A stretch of 64,000 nucleotides of DNA. Source: an uncultured Clostridia bacterium (GTDB taxonomy: Bacteria; Bacillota; Clostridia; Oscillospirales; Acutalibacteraceae). The stretch covers positions 19,782-83,781 of the forward strand of contig CAKMIX010000010.1 in assembly GCA_927362715.1 (NCBI GenBank), given 5' to 3'. Under the pieces are notes generated by a model. The model was not told the origin of the DNA, ran no database searches, and saw only the letters and a program-made list of their open reading frames with translations. A program made the translations under genes and the position numbers. Below are positions 9,252-18,005 of the stretch, in pieces (position 1 is the stretch's first letter; each line of letters starts with the position of its first letter).

Positions 9252-11199
9252 AACCTATGAAAACAACCGGGATCTGATTGGCGTGCCTGCCCAAAAAGCG
9301 GTGAAGGATACCGGCAGGCGTGAAGCACCCATCCTGCTGCCGGTTGCCCATACGACCCAAAAAGCCCATGTCGAGGTGAATCTCTCGGATGACGGCGTTT
9401 TTCAATCGGCTTGGGTGCTTCGCCCGGACGAGATGACCACGATCATCCCCTGTACCGAAGAATCCGGTTCGCGTACCTCCGGCGCAGTTCCGCACCCGCT
9501 TGCGGATAAGCTGCAATATATCGCGGGAGATTACAAGGCGTTCGGCGGTCCGAAAGCAAGCGCGTGGGAACCGTATCTGGAGCAGCTTCGCGCATGGTGT
9601 GCCTCACCGTACAGCCACCCAAAGGTGCGCGCGGTGCTGACTTATTTGGAAAAAGGCTGCCTGATCGCTGACCTTGTGCGCGAACGTATCCTGTACACAG
9701 ACGCAGCGGGACATTTGCTGCAAAAATGGGATGGCACAAAAAACGAAACCCCCGCCATATTTGGAGTTTTGACCGGCGGCGACGAGTTCGAGACCTTCGT
9801 GCGTTTCCGCGTCGGCGGCGTAGCGCTCGCAGGGAACAAAGCAGTACAGGAAAGCTACATCCGCTATTATCTTTCCACCATGCAGCAAACGGATTTCTGC
9901 TATGTGCAGGGGGAAAGCATGCCGGTCTCACGCTTAAGCCCCGCAAAGATCCGCAACGCGGGCGATAAAGCCAAGCTGATCTCCAGCAATGATAGTCAGA
10001 ATTTCACATATCGCGGACGCTTTGAAAATGCCGAACAGGCGCTGAGCGTCGGCTACGAGACCACGCAAAAAGCACATAACGCGCTGCGTTGGCTTTGCGG
10101 GCGGCAGGGCGTGCAGAACGGCGACCAGACCATCCTGGTCTGGGGTACGGAAAACGAGCCGATCCCCGCCGTTACGGCAGATACTTTGGAACTTACCGAA
10201 AACGCACCCGGCCTATCCGACCTGCCGACACTGCCAAACGATTTTGAGACGGAAAAGGCGCAGCCGACCACGCGGGAGGCTTTTGCCCTGCAATTCAAAA
10301 AAGCGGTGCAGGGGTATCGCGCAAAGCTGGGCGCACATTCCAAGATCACCGTCATGGTGCTGGATTCCGCAACGCCGGGTCGGCTGTCCGTCCGCTATTA
10401 TCGGGAGCTTTCCGGCTCGCGGCTCGTCGATTGCGTGGAGGATTGGCATCGAAGCTTTGCTTGGGAGCTGCGCTACCGTAAAGTCGAAATTCCGCAGTCC
10501 GGCGGCAAGCCGGCCTTAAACCCCATAACCTTTCTCGGCGCGCCTGCACCTGCGGATATTGCCAAAGCAGCATACGGCGAGCGCGTCGACCAAAAGCTCA
10601 AGCAGCAGACCATTGAACGGCTGCTGCCCTGCATCACGGAGGGCAGGCGATTCCCGCGCGACCTAATGCTTTCCGCCGTACACCGCGCATCCAACAGCGT
10701 CGCTCTGGACACTTGGGAAGCGAACAAGACGCGCAGCATTGCCTGTGCCTTGGTGCGCGGCTATTATCACCGAAATCTAAAGGAGGATTTTTCTATGGCA
10801 GTTCAAAACGATTGCAACGACCGCAGCTATTTGTTCGGACGCATCCTTGCCTATGCCGAACAGATCGAGTATACCGCCTCGCGCGCGCAGGATATCGCAC
10901 CCGTCGACCGGCGGCCGACCAACGCGCTGCGTTATGAGGTCGCGTTCACGATCCATCCCGCCAAAACGACCGCGCTGCTTGAAACACAGCTTCAACCGTA
11001 CCTGACCCGTTTGGCAAGGGCGGGAAAATCTTCTTATCTGCACGATCGGATGCTGGAACTTATGGATCGGCTGAAATTGGATGGCTTTACAAATCAACCG
11101 CTTTCAGAACTGTATCTGCTGGGCTATGCCGCGCAGCGTATGGAATTTATCAAAAAGCACGATGCCGAAAACGACGCCCAATCTACTGTTTCTGAATAA
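9226..11199 (+). CDS. cas8c: Cas8c large subunit of the I-C Cascade
   Basis: The 657-residue protein is the Csd1/Cas8c large subunit, which recognises the PAM and recruits Cas3. It begins [12 protein letters not shown] and contains the Csd1-type stretches [16 protein letters not shown] and [19 protein letters not shown]. The frame stays open further upstream, but GTG at 9226 is the best start because AAGGAGGT lies 8 nt before it. That places the start inside the end of cas5c. The C-terminal 134 codons can be translated separately as Cas11c from an internal start with its own ribosome-binding site. Confidence 0.92.
   Translation: MGWMERCFETYENNRDLIGVPAQKAVKDTGRREAPILLPVAHTTQKAHVEVNLSDDGVFQSAWVLRPDEMTTIIPCTEESGSRTSGAVPHPLADKLQYIAGDYKAFGGPKASAWEPYLEQLRAWCASPYSHPKVRAVLTYLEKGCLIADLVRERILYTDAAGHLLQKWDGTKNETPAIFGVLTGGDEFETFVRFRVGGVALAGNKAVQESYIRYYLSTMQQTDFCYVQGESMPVSRLSPAKIRNAGDKAKLISSNDSQNFTYRGRFENAEQALSVGYETTQKAHNALRWLCGRQGVQNGDQTILVWGTENEPIPAVTADTLELTENAPGLSDLPTLPNDFETEKAQPTTREAFALQFKKAVQGYRAKLGAHSKITVMVLDSATPGRLSVRYYRELSGSRLVDCVEDWHRSFAWELRYRKVEIPQSGGKPALNPITFLGAPAPADIAKAAYGERVDQKLKQQTIERLLPCITEGRRFPRDLMLSAVHRASNSVALDTWEANKTRSIACALVRGYYHRNLKEDFSMAVQNDCNDRSYLFGRILAYAEQIEYTASRAQDIAPVDRRPTNALRYEVAFTIHPAKTTALLETQLQPYLTRLARAGKSSYLHDRMLELMDRLKLDGFTNQPLSELYLLGYAAQRMEFIKKHDAENDAQSTVSE
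10795..11199 (+). CDS. cas11c: Cas11c small subunit from an internal cas8c start
   Basis: An in-frame ATG at 10795 inside cas8c is preceded by AAAGGAGGAT about 7 nt upstream, as strong as any ribosome-binding site in the operon. Translation from it gives a 134-residue helical protein beginning [16 protein letters not shown] and ending in frame with Cas8c. Internal initiation producing a separate Cas11 subunit is established for type I-C systems, where several copies line the Cascade belly and stabilise the R-loop. Here the sequence alone gives a clear signal for it. No other cas11 gene is present. Confidence 0.85.
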   Translation: MAVQNDCNDRSYLFGRILAYAEQIEYTASRAQDIAPVDRRPTNALRYEVAFTIHPAKTTALLETQLQPYLTRLARAGKSSYLHDRMLELMDRLKLDGFTNQPLSELYLLGYAAQRMEFIKKHDAENDAQSTVSE

Positions 11200-11219
11200 A
11201 ACATTTTTGGAGGTATATC

Positions 11220-12074
11220 ATGAAAACTTTACAGAACAAAATCGACTTTGCACTTGTCCTTGCCGTCCGACACGCCAATCCGAACGGCGATCCGCTCAAC
11301 GGCAACCGCCCGCGTGAGACCTATGAGGGCTTCGGCGAAATTTCGGACGTCTGTCTCAAACGAAAGATCCGCAACCGCCTGATGGACATGGGCGAATGTG
11401 TTTTCGTACAATCCGATGACCGCTGTACAGACGGCCTCCACAGCCTCAAAGAGCGCGCAGATGCCTGCCCCGAGCTTGTGGCAGCGAGCAAAGCGAAAGA
11501 CCGCGAGGCCTATGCGCAGGCTGCCTGCGAGACTTGGCTGGATGTGCGCAGCTTCGGACAGGTGTTTGCATTTAAATCGAAAGGAGATGGTGTTTCCGTC
11601 GGCGTGCGCGGCCCGGTTTCGATCCACCCTGCGTTCAGCGTGGATCCCATTACCATTGACAGCCTGCAGATCACAAAAAGTGTGAATGGTGAACCCGGCG
11701 ATAAAAAATCGAGCGATACCATGGGCGCCAAGCACCGCGTTGGTTTCGGCGTATATACCACGTTCGGCAGCATCAACTGCCAGCTTGCTGAAAAGACGGG
11801 CTTTACCGACGCGGACGCAGAAAGCATCAAACACGCGCTCTGCACGCTGTTCGAAAACGACGCTTCCTCCGCGCGTCCCGACGGCAGCATGGAGGTGCTT
11901 CGCGTATATTGGTGGCGGCACAACTGCAAAAGCGGGCAATATCCGTCTGCCAAAGTCCACCGCTTGCTGAAGGTGGAGAAAAAAACGGATGCGCCGCGCA
12001 CGATCGAGGATTACAATATCACCTGCGATACGCTGCCTGATCTCGCGGTGGAAGTCTATGGCGACGAATCCTGA
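11220..12074 (+). CDS. cas7c: Cas7c backbone subunit (Csd2)
   Basis: This 284-residue Cas7/Csd2 protein polymerises along the crRNA spacer as the Cascade backbone. The N-terminal DFALVLAVRHANPNGDP and the later RVGFGVYTTFGSINCQLAEKTGF stretch are typical of Csd2. GGAGGT precedes the ATG. It follows cas8c by 20 nt and overlaps the start of cas4 by 17 nt. Confidence 0.94.
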   Translation: MKTLQNKIDFALVLAVRHANPNGDPLNGNRPRETYEGFGEISDVCLKRKIRNRLMDMGECVFVQSDDRCTDGLHSLKERADACPELVAASKAKDREAYAQAACETWLDVRSFGQVFAFKSKGDGVSVGVRGPVSIHPAFSVDPITIDSLQITKSVNGEPGDKKSSDTMGAKHRVGFGVYTTFGSINCQLAEKTGFTDADAESIKHALCTLFENDASSARPDGSMEVLRVYWWRHNCKSGQYPSAKVHRLLKVEKKTDAPRTIEDYNITCDTLPDLAVEVYGDES

Positions 12075-12735
12075 CGATTACCTCCCGCTGTCCGGCATCC
12101 AGCATTTCTGTTTTTGCCGGCGGCAGTGGGCACTGATCCATCTTGAACAGCAGTGGGCGGAAAACCTGCGCACAGCACAGGGGCGGCTTCAGCATGCGCG
12201 CTGTCATGATGATACATATTCGGAATCGCGCGGAAACTTACGCATTGTGCGCGGCATGCGCGTAGCTTCTCAAACACTGCGGCTGAACGGCGTATGCGAT
12301 GTGGTGGAATTCCGCGCAGATCCGAACGGGATAGAGATCCAAGGGTGGTCGGGGACCTGGCACCCTTCTCCGGTGGAATATAAGCACGGTGTCCCGAAAG
12401 AACACGACGCTGACCGTTTGCAGCTTTGCGCGCAGGCAATGGCGCTGGAAGAAATGCTGGTTTGTACGATCCCGCGCGGCGCACTGTATTATGCGGGCAC
12501 GCGGCGGCGCGAAGCAGTGGAACTGACTGCGGAGCTTCGACTGAAAACACAGACAATGGCGGACGAAATGCACGAACTGTATGCCCGCGGATACACGCCG
12601 AAGACCCGTCCCGGTAAGCATTGCAATGCCTGCTCCCTGAAAGAGCTCTGCTTGCCGGCACTTTGCCGCCGCGGTGATGTGTCGGGTTATATTCGCACAC
12701 ATCTTGAAGAAGCACAGCGGGGAGGGGAAACATGA
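12058..12735 (+). CDS. cas4: Cas4 Fe-S exonuclease for spacer acquisition
   Basis: The predicted 225-residue protein is a RecB-type nuclease that trims prespacers and selects PAM ends with Cas1-Cas2. Cysteines at 18 and 20 (HFCFCRRQW) and the C-terminal group C189, C192, C198 and C203 can hold a [4Fe-4S] cluster. Nuclease residues are seen in NGVCDVVEF and PVEYKHG. The ATG at 12058 lies inside the end of cas7c. An upstream in-frame extension to 11989 is unlikely because it would be encoded entirely within cas7c and adds a non-homologous segment. Stop and cas1 start share ATGA. Confidence 0.92.
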   Translation: MATNPDDYLPLSGIQHFCFCRRQWALIHLEQQWAENLRTAQGRLQHARCHDDTYSESRGNLRIVRGMRVASQTLRLNGVCDVVEFRADPNGIEIQGWSGTWHPSPVEYKHGVPKEHDADRLQLCAQAMALEEMLVCTIPRGALYYAGTRRREAVELTAELRLKTQTMADEMHELYARGYTPKTRPGKHCNACSLKELCLPALCRRGDVSGYIRTHLEEAQRGGET

Positions 12736-13763
12736 GAAAACTGCTCAATACGCTGTTTGTCCTAACCGAGGACAGCTACCTTACCCTGGATGGTGAAAAC
12801 GTTGTGGTGCGCCGCGGCGAAGCGGAAACTGCTCGCTTTCCGCTGCATACTCTGGAGAGTATTCTATGCTTTTCTTATCCCGGCGCATCGCCTGCTTTGA
12901 TGGGTGCATGTGCCGCGCACGGGGTGGATCTGGTCTTTTTCTCCCCGCGCGGAAAATTCCTGGCGCGCACGGTAGGCGAAACGCGCGGCAATGTCTTGCT
13001 GCGCCTGACGCAATGCCGCATAGCGGACAAAGAAGCAGAAAGCTGTCGGCTGGCGCGCAGCTTTATTCTCGGTAAGGTTTATAACGCCCGTTGGGTGCTC
13101 GAACGCGCTACGCGTGACCATCCGCAGCGGGTGCCTGTGGAACGGCTCAAAACAGTTTCCGCACAGCTCGCAGAAGCGCTCCCACGCATTGAAGCGTGCG
13201 CAGCACCGGAAGAACTGCGCGGGCTGGAGGGGGAGGCGGCACAGCGATATTTTGACGCGTTTGACAGCCTTATTTTGCAGCAGAGGGACACATTTGCGTT
13301 CCATGGGCGCAGCCGCCGCCCGCCACTCGACCCCATCAATGCGCTTCTGTCCTTTGCCTATACTCTTTTGGCGCGGGATTGCACAGCCGCGTTGGAGGGC
13401 GTCGGGCTTGACCCGTATATCGGATTCCTGCACCGGCAGCGACCGGGTCGCTGCAGCCTTGCGCTTGACTTGATAGAAGAGCTGCGCTGCCCCTACGCCG
13501 ACCGTTTTGTGCTTTCGTGTGTAAACCGAAAAATCGTAACAGACAGGCATTTTCAAAAACAGGAAAGCGGCGCCGTTCTGCTCAATGACGAGGGCAGGCG
13601 TGCATTTCTCGGCGCCTGGCAGCGCCGAAAACAGGAAACCTTGCAGCACCCGTTCCTGCACGAAAAGATCCCATGGGGATTGGTGCCCTATGTGCAGGCG
13701 CTGCTGTTGGCGAGAATGCTGCGCGGGGATCTGGAACGTTATCCGCCATTTTTTTGGAAGTGA
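12732..13763 (+). CDS. cas1: Cas1 integrase (type I-C)
   Basis: This 343-residue Cas1c is the metal-dependent integrase that inserts new spacers at the leader end. The metal-binding residues are visible: Glu166 in LEGEAAQRYF, His234 in GFLHRQRPGR, and the acidic position in LALDLIEELR. The gene starts in the ATGA overlap with cas4 and is followed by cas2 nine nt later. Confidence 0.95.
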   Translation: MRKLLNTLFVLTEDSYLTLDGENVVVRRGEAETARFPLHTLESILCFSYPGASPALMGACAAHGVDLVFFSPRGKFLARTVGETRGNVLLRLTQCRIADKEAESCRLARSFILGKVYNARWVLERATRDHPQRVPVERLKTVSAQLAEALPRIEACAAPEELRGLEGEAAQRYFDAFDSLILQQRDTFAFHGRSRRPPLDPINALLSFAYTLLARDCTAALEGVGLDPYIGFLHRQRPGRCSLALDLIEELRCPYADRFVLSCVNRKIVTDRHFQKQESGAVLLNDEGRRAFLGAWQRRKQETLQHPFLHEKIPWGLVPYVQALLLARMLRGDLERYPPFFWK

Positions 13764-13772
13764 GGGAACGGA

Positions 13773-14063
13773 ATGCTGGTGCTTGTAACGTATGACGTTA
13801 ATACGGAGACTGCGGCCGGGCGCAAGCGGCTGCGGCAGGTGGCAAAGCAGTGCGTAAATTACGGACAGCGTGTGCAGAATTCGGTGTTTGAATGTTTATT
13901 GGACGCTGCACAGTATGCAATGCTGAAGGCGCGCCTGACCGCGCTTATCGACGAGCAGATCGACAGCCTCCGTTTTTACAGGCTCGGAAATGCGTACCAA
14001 AGCAAAGTTGAACACGTCGGCAAAAGCCCGCGCTTCGCACAGGACGATGTTTTATTGTTGTGA
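13773..14063 (+). CDS. cas2: Cas2 adaptation protein
   Basis: This 96-residue ferredoxin-fold protein forms the Cas1-Cas2 integration complex. It starts MLVLVTYDVNTET, with the conserved Asp at the end of the first strand, and contains RVQNSVFECLLD. It is the last cas gene and ends 189 nt before the first repeat. Confidence 0.95.
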   Translation: MLVLVTYDVNTETAAGRKRLRQVAKQCVNYGQRVQNSVFECLLDAAQYAMLKARLTALIDEQIDSLRFYRLGNAYQSKVEHVGKSPRFAQDDVLLL

Positions 14064-14252
14064 TGTGCGGTGCGAACGTCAAGAGCACAGCCGTATGGCG
14101 TGCCTTTCGCACCGGAAAAATGAGGGTTGATGTGCAAACCGAAATCCAACAAATGCTTTTTATTTCGGTTTGTGGACAGTTTCAGAGTAAGATTTGTATA
14201 ATCTGTCTATGATTTTGCCAATTTAATGCCTTTTGCCTTGGCACATTTTGCC
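14064..14252 (+). promoter_or_regulatory. CRISPR leader
   Basis: These 189 nt between cas2 and the first repeat contain no gene. They hold an imperfect hairpin (GCAAACCGAAAT at 14134-14145 with ATTTCGGTTTGT at 14162-14173) and a separate promoter for the array. The leader end abuts the perfect repeats, as expected for the side where new spacers enter. Confidence 0.8.
14173..14202 (+). promoter_or_regulatory. Array promoter in the leader
   Basis: TGGACA (14173-14178) and TATAAT (14197-14202) with an 18-nt spacer predict a start near 14209, about 44 nt before the first repeat. Confidence 0.75.
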
Positions 14253-16102
14253 GTCGCTCCCCGCACGGGGAGCGTGGATTGAAATAAAACGCAGTCAACG
14301 TCATACTCTGTGTCGTCAAGTCGCTCCCCGCACGGGGAGCGTGGATTGAAATAATAACGGCAGCACGTCTGCTTCAATATGCCATTCGTCGCTCCCCGCA
14401 CGGGGAGCGTGGATTGAAATTTGAGTGCCTGCTTACTGGTTCCAAAAAAGAAAAAGGTCGCTCCCCGCACGGGGAGCGTGGATTGAAATTTAGGGGTGGT
14501 GATCGTGGCAAAGCTGACAGATAAGCGTCGCTCCCCGCACGGGGAGCGTGGATTGAAATACAGCGGCGGAACTGTCCGGGCGCGGCAGTGTAAGTCGCTC
14601 CCCGCACGGGGAGCGTGGATTGAAATAAGCATCGACTGCTACGACTTTATCAAGAGCGGGGTCGCTCCCCGCACGGGGAGCGTGGATTGAAATGGATAGT
14701 ATTACGTATTCGTTTAGCTGGGTGAATGGTCGCTCCCCGCACGGGGAGCGTGGATTGAAATCGCGCGTGGCGAGCTCTTTGACCGGCGGCTCGCGTCGCT
14801 CCCCGCACGGGGAGCGTGGATTGAAATAAGACGAAGGCTTCCGAGCGGCACAAAAAGATAGTCGCTCCCCGCACGGGGAGCGTGGATTGAAATAATAAGT
14901 AGTTTTATAAATAATAGTGGAAATAGAACGTCGCTCCCCGCACGGGGAGCGTGGATTGAAATGGGTACGGTGTGGGCGAATGCCCGGATGTGAAGTGTCG
15001 CTCCCCGCACGGGGAGCGTGGATTGAAATAAAACGACTGTGAATGGTTGGTTGGATACGATAAAGTCGCTCCCCGCACGGGGAGCGTGGATTGAAATAAC
15101 GGAGAAGTATTATATTGACTATATCCACGAGTCGCTCCCCGCACGGGGAGCGTGGATTGAAATCATGACTGATAATGGAATTTTTGAAGTTTAAGCGGTC
15201 GCTCCCCGCACGGGGAGCGTGGATTGAAATTGCCGATTGATTATTGCTCGGACAGCTTGGGCTTGTCGCTCCCCGCACGGGGAGCGTGGATTGAAATTCA
15301 CTAAGGATGGTAAAGAACCGAAGTATGCGGCGTCGCTCCCCGCACGGGGAGCGTGGATTGAAATTTTACTGTCAATAGACAGTTCCGACGCCAAAAAAAG
15401 TCGCTCCCCGCACGGGGAGCGTGGATTGAAATTGTCTGCTCGCAAAGTTCAATTCTGTGTACAAGGTCGCTCCCCGCACGGGGAGCGTGGATTGAAATGA
15501 GTGGCACATTCGGACATTTATCGCGCAGTTATTGTCGCTCCCCGCACGGGGAGCGTGGATTGAAATTGCCTTTTCCACTCCGCAATACTATCAGGTCGAG
15601 TCGCTCCCCGCACGGGGAGCGTGGATTGAAATATTGAGTGTCAGACGCAGTTAGGCCGTGGAACAGTGTCGCTCCCCGCACGGGGAGCGTGGATTGAAAT
15701 GATATGCTGCGGGATTATATTTTATACTTCGAACGTCGCTCCCCGCACGGGGAGCGTGGATTGAAATTTAATACGTTTTAACTCACGCTGAGCAAACATA
15801 GGTCGCTCCCCGCACGGGGAGCGTGGATTGAAATATGGAGCAGAAGACCAGAACCGACAAAAAAACTGGTCGCTCCCCGCACGGGGAGCGTGGATTGAAA
15901 TTCAAAACGGGTGTTTAATCCCGAAAAGTGGGAGAGTCGCTCCCCCGCACGGGGAGCGTGGATTGAAATGGGTTCGGGCAGGCGCGGCTGTCGAGGATGT
16001 ATGGTCGCTCCCCGCACGGGGAGCGTGGATAGAAATCCGCCATACAGGATGTGTGCGACAGCGTTTCGCGTCGCTCCCCGCATGGAGAGCGTGAATAGGA
16101 AT
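14253..16102 (+). CRISPR. Type I-C CRISPR array, 28 repeats and 27 spacers
   Basis: The repeat is 33 nt, starts GTCGCTCCCC and ends GATTGAAAT. Its inner arms CGCTCCCC and GGGGAGCG form a hairpin. Starts are at 14253, 14320, 14388, 14457, 14527, 14594, 14661, 14729, 14795, 14861, 14930, 14997, 15065, 15131, 15198, 15265, 15332, 15400, 15466, 15534, 15600, 15668, 15735, 15802, 15869, 15936, 16004 and 16070. Spacers are 33-37 nt. Repeats 1-25 read as identical. Repeat 26 has one extra C, repeat 27 one change near its end, and repeat 28 five changes. Cas5c should cut each repeat to leave an 11-nt 5' handle (known for I-C). Orientation matches the cas genes. Confidence 0.98.
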
Positions 16103-16137
16103 TTGGTACGGCAGAAAATCTTAAGTTCTCCGCTTGT

Positions 16138-16194
16138 GTCGCTCTCCGCAGTGGAAAATCCCCGCTCCCTATACAGGGCGCGGGGATAGAAAAT
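16138..16194 (+). repeat. Fossil CRISPR repeats beyond the array
   Basis: GTCGCTCTCCGCA at 16138 begins exactly one spacer length (35 nt) after repeat 28 and then loses similarity. A second repeat-like stretch at 16161-16194 begins CCCGCTCCCT and ends GATAGAAAAT. The latter also folds as a GC hairpin and might serve as a terminator. Confidence 0.6.
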
Positions 16195-16217
16195 CTTTTA
16201 TTTCGGTACGACCATTA

Positions 16218-16769
16218 TTAGTTCTTGGTAAATGCCGTGTTTGATATTTGTTCCAATGCATACCTCTTGCCCTCGTGCGTCCACCTTGTGCGAAATACTG
16301 TTGCACAGCCGCCCCGTGTCCACAAATGCTTTTTTGCATAGTCTTCGGCTTGTATGCCGACAGCTTTGAGCGCATTGATGGCTGTTTCGTGCATAGCGGG
16401 CAGTATCTCATCCGCATGACCTTCAAAAGTATGCGTTCTTCGCTTTCCCACCAAAGACTTTTCGTGCTTATATTCCGGGTGTTGCGAAAGAAACCGGGGC
16501 AAAAATTGATTTACCAGCTTTTGCAGTTTATTTGGGAGATCGTTGACATTTTTGCACGTAGTAATTCTATGCTGCCATATTTCATTGATATCTCCGCTAT
16601 TTAGCGTTTTTTCCAGATAATCCAGAATTGTATCTTTTATTTCATAGTCCACCTTGTAGGACGGGTCGAGTCCAAATCCTAAGCCGGACTTTGAGGACAG
16701 CAAATAATTTTCCACATATACGATCAGTTCTCCGGCTAATCTGTCCCACATCTGCAATGTTTCTGCCAT
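16218..16769 (-). CDS. Hypothetical cassette protein, possible fusion
   Basis: This 183-residue protein has no family I can name. The first about 110 residues are helical and charged. Residues from about 113 on contain RRTHTFEGHADEILPAMHE, an internal copy of the leader peptide that begins the neighbouring cassettes. This suggests that two former cassettes were joined by a small indel. It is the last gene of a minus-strand run starting at 18452. ATG at 16769 follows the mini-ORF stop by four nt, with AGGGAG as the likely ribosome-binding site. A role as an immunity-like protein is only inference. Confidence 0.55.
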   Translation of the reverse strand: MAETLQMWDRLAGELIVYVENYLLSSKSGLGFGLDPSYKVDYEIKDTILDYLEKTLNSGDINEIWQHRITTCKNVNDLPNKLQKLVNQFLPRFLSQHPEYKHEKSLVGKRRTHTFEGHADEILPAMHETAINALKAVGIQAEDYAKKHLWTRGGCATVFRTRWTHEGKRYALEQISNTAFTKN

Positions 16770-16773
16770 AAAA

Positions 16774-16839
16774 TCACTCCCTTATACCGGGCAGGATTTC
16801 ATCGACATGGCTTCCAAAATGTACGTTTAGTACGTTCAT
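16774..16839 (-). CDS. 21-residue mini-ORF made of the leader module
   Basis: It starts in an ATGA overlap with the stop of the 85-residue gene, encodes MNVLNVHFGSHVDEILPGIRE and stops five nt before the ATG of the next gene. It may couple translation of the 183-residue gene to the genes before it, or may be a remnant of a lost cassette body. Confidence 0.45.
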   Translation of the reverse strand: MNVLNVHFGSHVDEILPGIRE

Positions 16840-17093
16840 TCAACTATTTCAACCCGTTTGCAACTCTTTCTAATGTCCTCCTGCCATTTGTAGTAGGCCT
16901 GCTTTTGCTTTTCTGTTGTTCCTGGCGGAAAAATTGGTTTCCCCGTATTTTCGTCATATTTTATAACGCCGATTGAAAGAATTTCTTTACTCGCCTTAAG
17001 CACCGTTACCACCTTTTTATATTTTTTGATTTTCTCAGATCCGTGCATAGCGAACGGGATTTCATCCGTATAATCTTCAGAATGTGCGTTCAT
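16836..17093 (-). CDS. Small cassette protein, tandem copy 2 (85 aa)
   Basis: The protein opens with the leader peptide MNAHSEDYTDEIPFAMHG and continues KASKEILSIGVIKYDENTGKPIFPP and then KQAYYKWQEDI. It has no signal peptide or membrane segment. It is the intact twin of the broken copy directly upstream (17090-17347): both are exactly 258 nt including the stop. ATGA overlaps join it to both neighbours. Function is unknown; a small immunity-type protein fits the context of a toxin-like domain at the head of the run. Confidence 0.65.
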   Translation of the reverse strand: MNAHSEDYTDEIPFAMHGSEKIKKYKKVVTVLKASKEILSIGVIKYDENTGKPIFPPGTTEKQKQAYYKWQEDIRKSCKRVEIVE

Positions 17094-17347
17094 TCAATTA
17101 TCTCAACAACTCTACAATATTTTCCTATATCTTCATGCCATTGGTAGTAGGCCTGTTTTTGCTCTTCTGTTGTTTCGGGCGGGAAAATCGGTTTCCCCGT
17201 GTTCTCATCATATTTGAAATCACCGATAGAAAGCACTTCTTTACTTGCTTTGACCATAGTTACCATCCCTTTACAATTCTTTTAATGCCCCTGCTTTCGT
17301 ATTGCGAGCAGGGTCTCATCCGCAGGACCTTCAAAATGTGCGTTCAT
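17090..17347 (-). pseudogene. Tandem copy 1, broken by an in-frame TAA
   Basis: The frame encodes MNAHFEGPADETLLAIRKQGH, then a TAA (complement of 17282-17284), then continues in the same frame KNCKGMVTMVKASKEVLSIGDF and KYDENTGKPIFPPETTEEQ. It has the same length as the intact copy at 16836-17093 and about two-thirds identity in the body. A restart at the ATG at 17257 or 17266, behind AAAGGG, could still make the last 55-58 residues. It is therefore a nonsense-mutated duplicate or a split gene. Confidence 0.65.
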
Positions 17348-17634
17348 TTTCTTTTCTCAAACTTGTATCCATTTCCGCAGCCATAGTTATGGTCGTCGAT
17401 AACCGCCCGTATATCCTCTTGTGTCATCCCGTTTGGATGCGCTTTACAAGCGGCTTTCGTACCAAATCTATGCGCACAATCATTGCACGGGACGTACACG
17501 CGTTTTTTGGCGTTGCCCGGATCAGTAAGGCGCATTACAAACGCCTCATGCTCCGACAGTTCTCCGCACCTTTCCCAACGCTCCTCAGGCGGCAGCTTCC
17601 AAAACTCATCTGCCGTTAAAATTCCTCCAGCCAT
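17344..17634 (-). CDS. Cysteine-rich small protein, 96 aa
   Basis: The protein MAGGILTADEFWKLPPEERWERCGELSEHE continues to a cysteine group (VPCNDCAHRF, AACKAHP, YGCGNGY) that could bind a metal such as zinc. I recognise no family. GAGGG lies upstream of the ATG. The stop overlaps the ATG of the following leader module. It belongs to the same minus-strand run as the papain-fold domain gene. Confidence 0.6.
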   Translation of the reverse strand: MAGGILTADEFWKLPPEERWERCGELSEHEAFVMRLTDPGNAKKRVYVPCNDCAHRFGTKAACKAHPNGMTQEDIRAVIDDHNYGCGNGYKFEKRK

Positions 17635-17735
17635 AACGTGTTTCCCTCCCGTTTCAGAACGTAAAACATAGTTCCTTGCCGAATTTTATGGGCACAGCCT
17701 TCAAATTGAGCGTTCGTTTTTTAATTTAATAAATC

Positions 17736-18001
17736 CTATCGCGGCGTAATAATAACATCTTTATCTCTTGTCACACAGAGTTCAACTGTATAGGACTGCA
17801 CCACGTCATTGATTGTCACTCTGCACTTAAAATAATAGTCTCCCCACATCTCTTTTGTCGTTTCAATGGGGGAATACTTTATTGTTTTGTTTCCGTCTTT
17901 TTTTCATATCTTTTTAAATAAGATTTTGCTTCTGTCTCCGTCAAAATAATCACTCTACCGTTTCTTTCAAAATACTTGTATCTGTAGTTATGTTTTATCA
18001 T
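17736..18001 (-). pseudogene. Frameshifted small cassette gene
   Basis: The ORF starting at 18001 (MIKHNYRYKYFERNGRV...LKRYEKK) stops after 40 residues. A second frame continues at once with DGNKTIKYSPIETTKEMWGDYYF and ends VITPR at 17736. The two join across a run of seven A on the minus strand (T run 17898-17904 region). One more A would give a continuous 88-residue protein. It could be a true pseudogene, a sequencing slip or a slippage site. It starts four nt after the stop of the papain-fold gene. Confidence 0.6.
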
Positions 18002-18005
18002 CTAT

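Larger units (their letters stand above)
16397..17718 (-). repeat. Recurring leader module in front of small cassettes (5 copies)
   Basis: A 40-50 nt module occurs five times on the minus strand, at 17680-17718, 17303-17347, 17048-17093, 16790-16839 and 16397-16440. When intact it reads ATGAACG, then a CATTTTGAAGG-like core, then GCGGATGA. It encodes peptides such as MNAHFEGPADE, MNAHSEDYTDE and HFGSHVDEILPGI. Three copies begin at the stop codon of the preceding gene through an ATGA overlap. The bodies behind the module mostly differ. Confidence 0.75.

Noticed and set aside
14286..16069. Self-targeting spacers against genes in this window
   Set aside because: Reading the spacers against the window by eye gave no convincing match; a proper search was not possible.
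14207..16189. Many overlapping ORFs across the CRISPR region with repeated peptides such as FNPRSPCGER and ISIHAPRAGSD
   Set aside because: They are translations of the 33-nt repeats on both strands; spacing and repeat identity show an array, not genes.
16161..16194. GC hairpin as a pure terminator after the array
   Set aside because: Its ends match a decayed repeat (CCGCTCCCT at the start, GATAGAAAAT at the end) better than a terminator and there is no long T run; a terminator role is not excluded.
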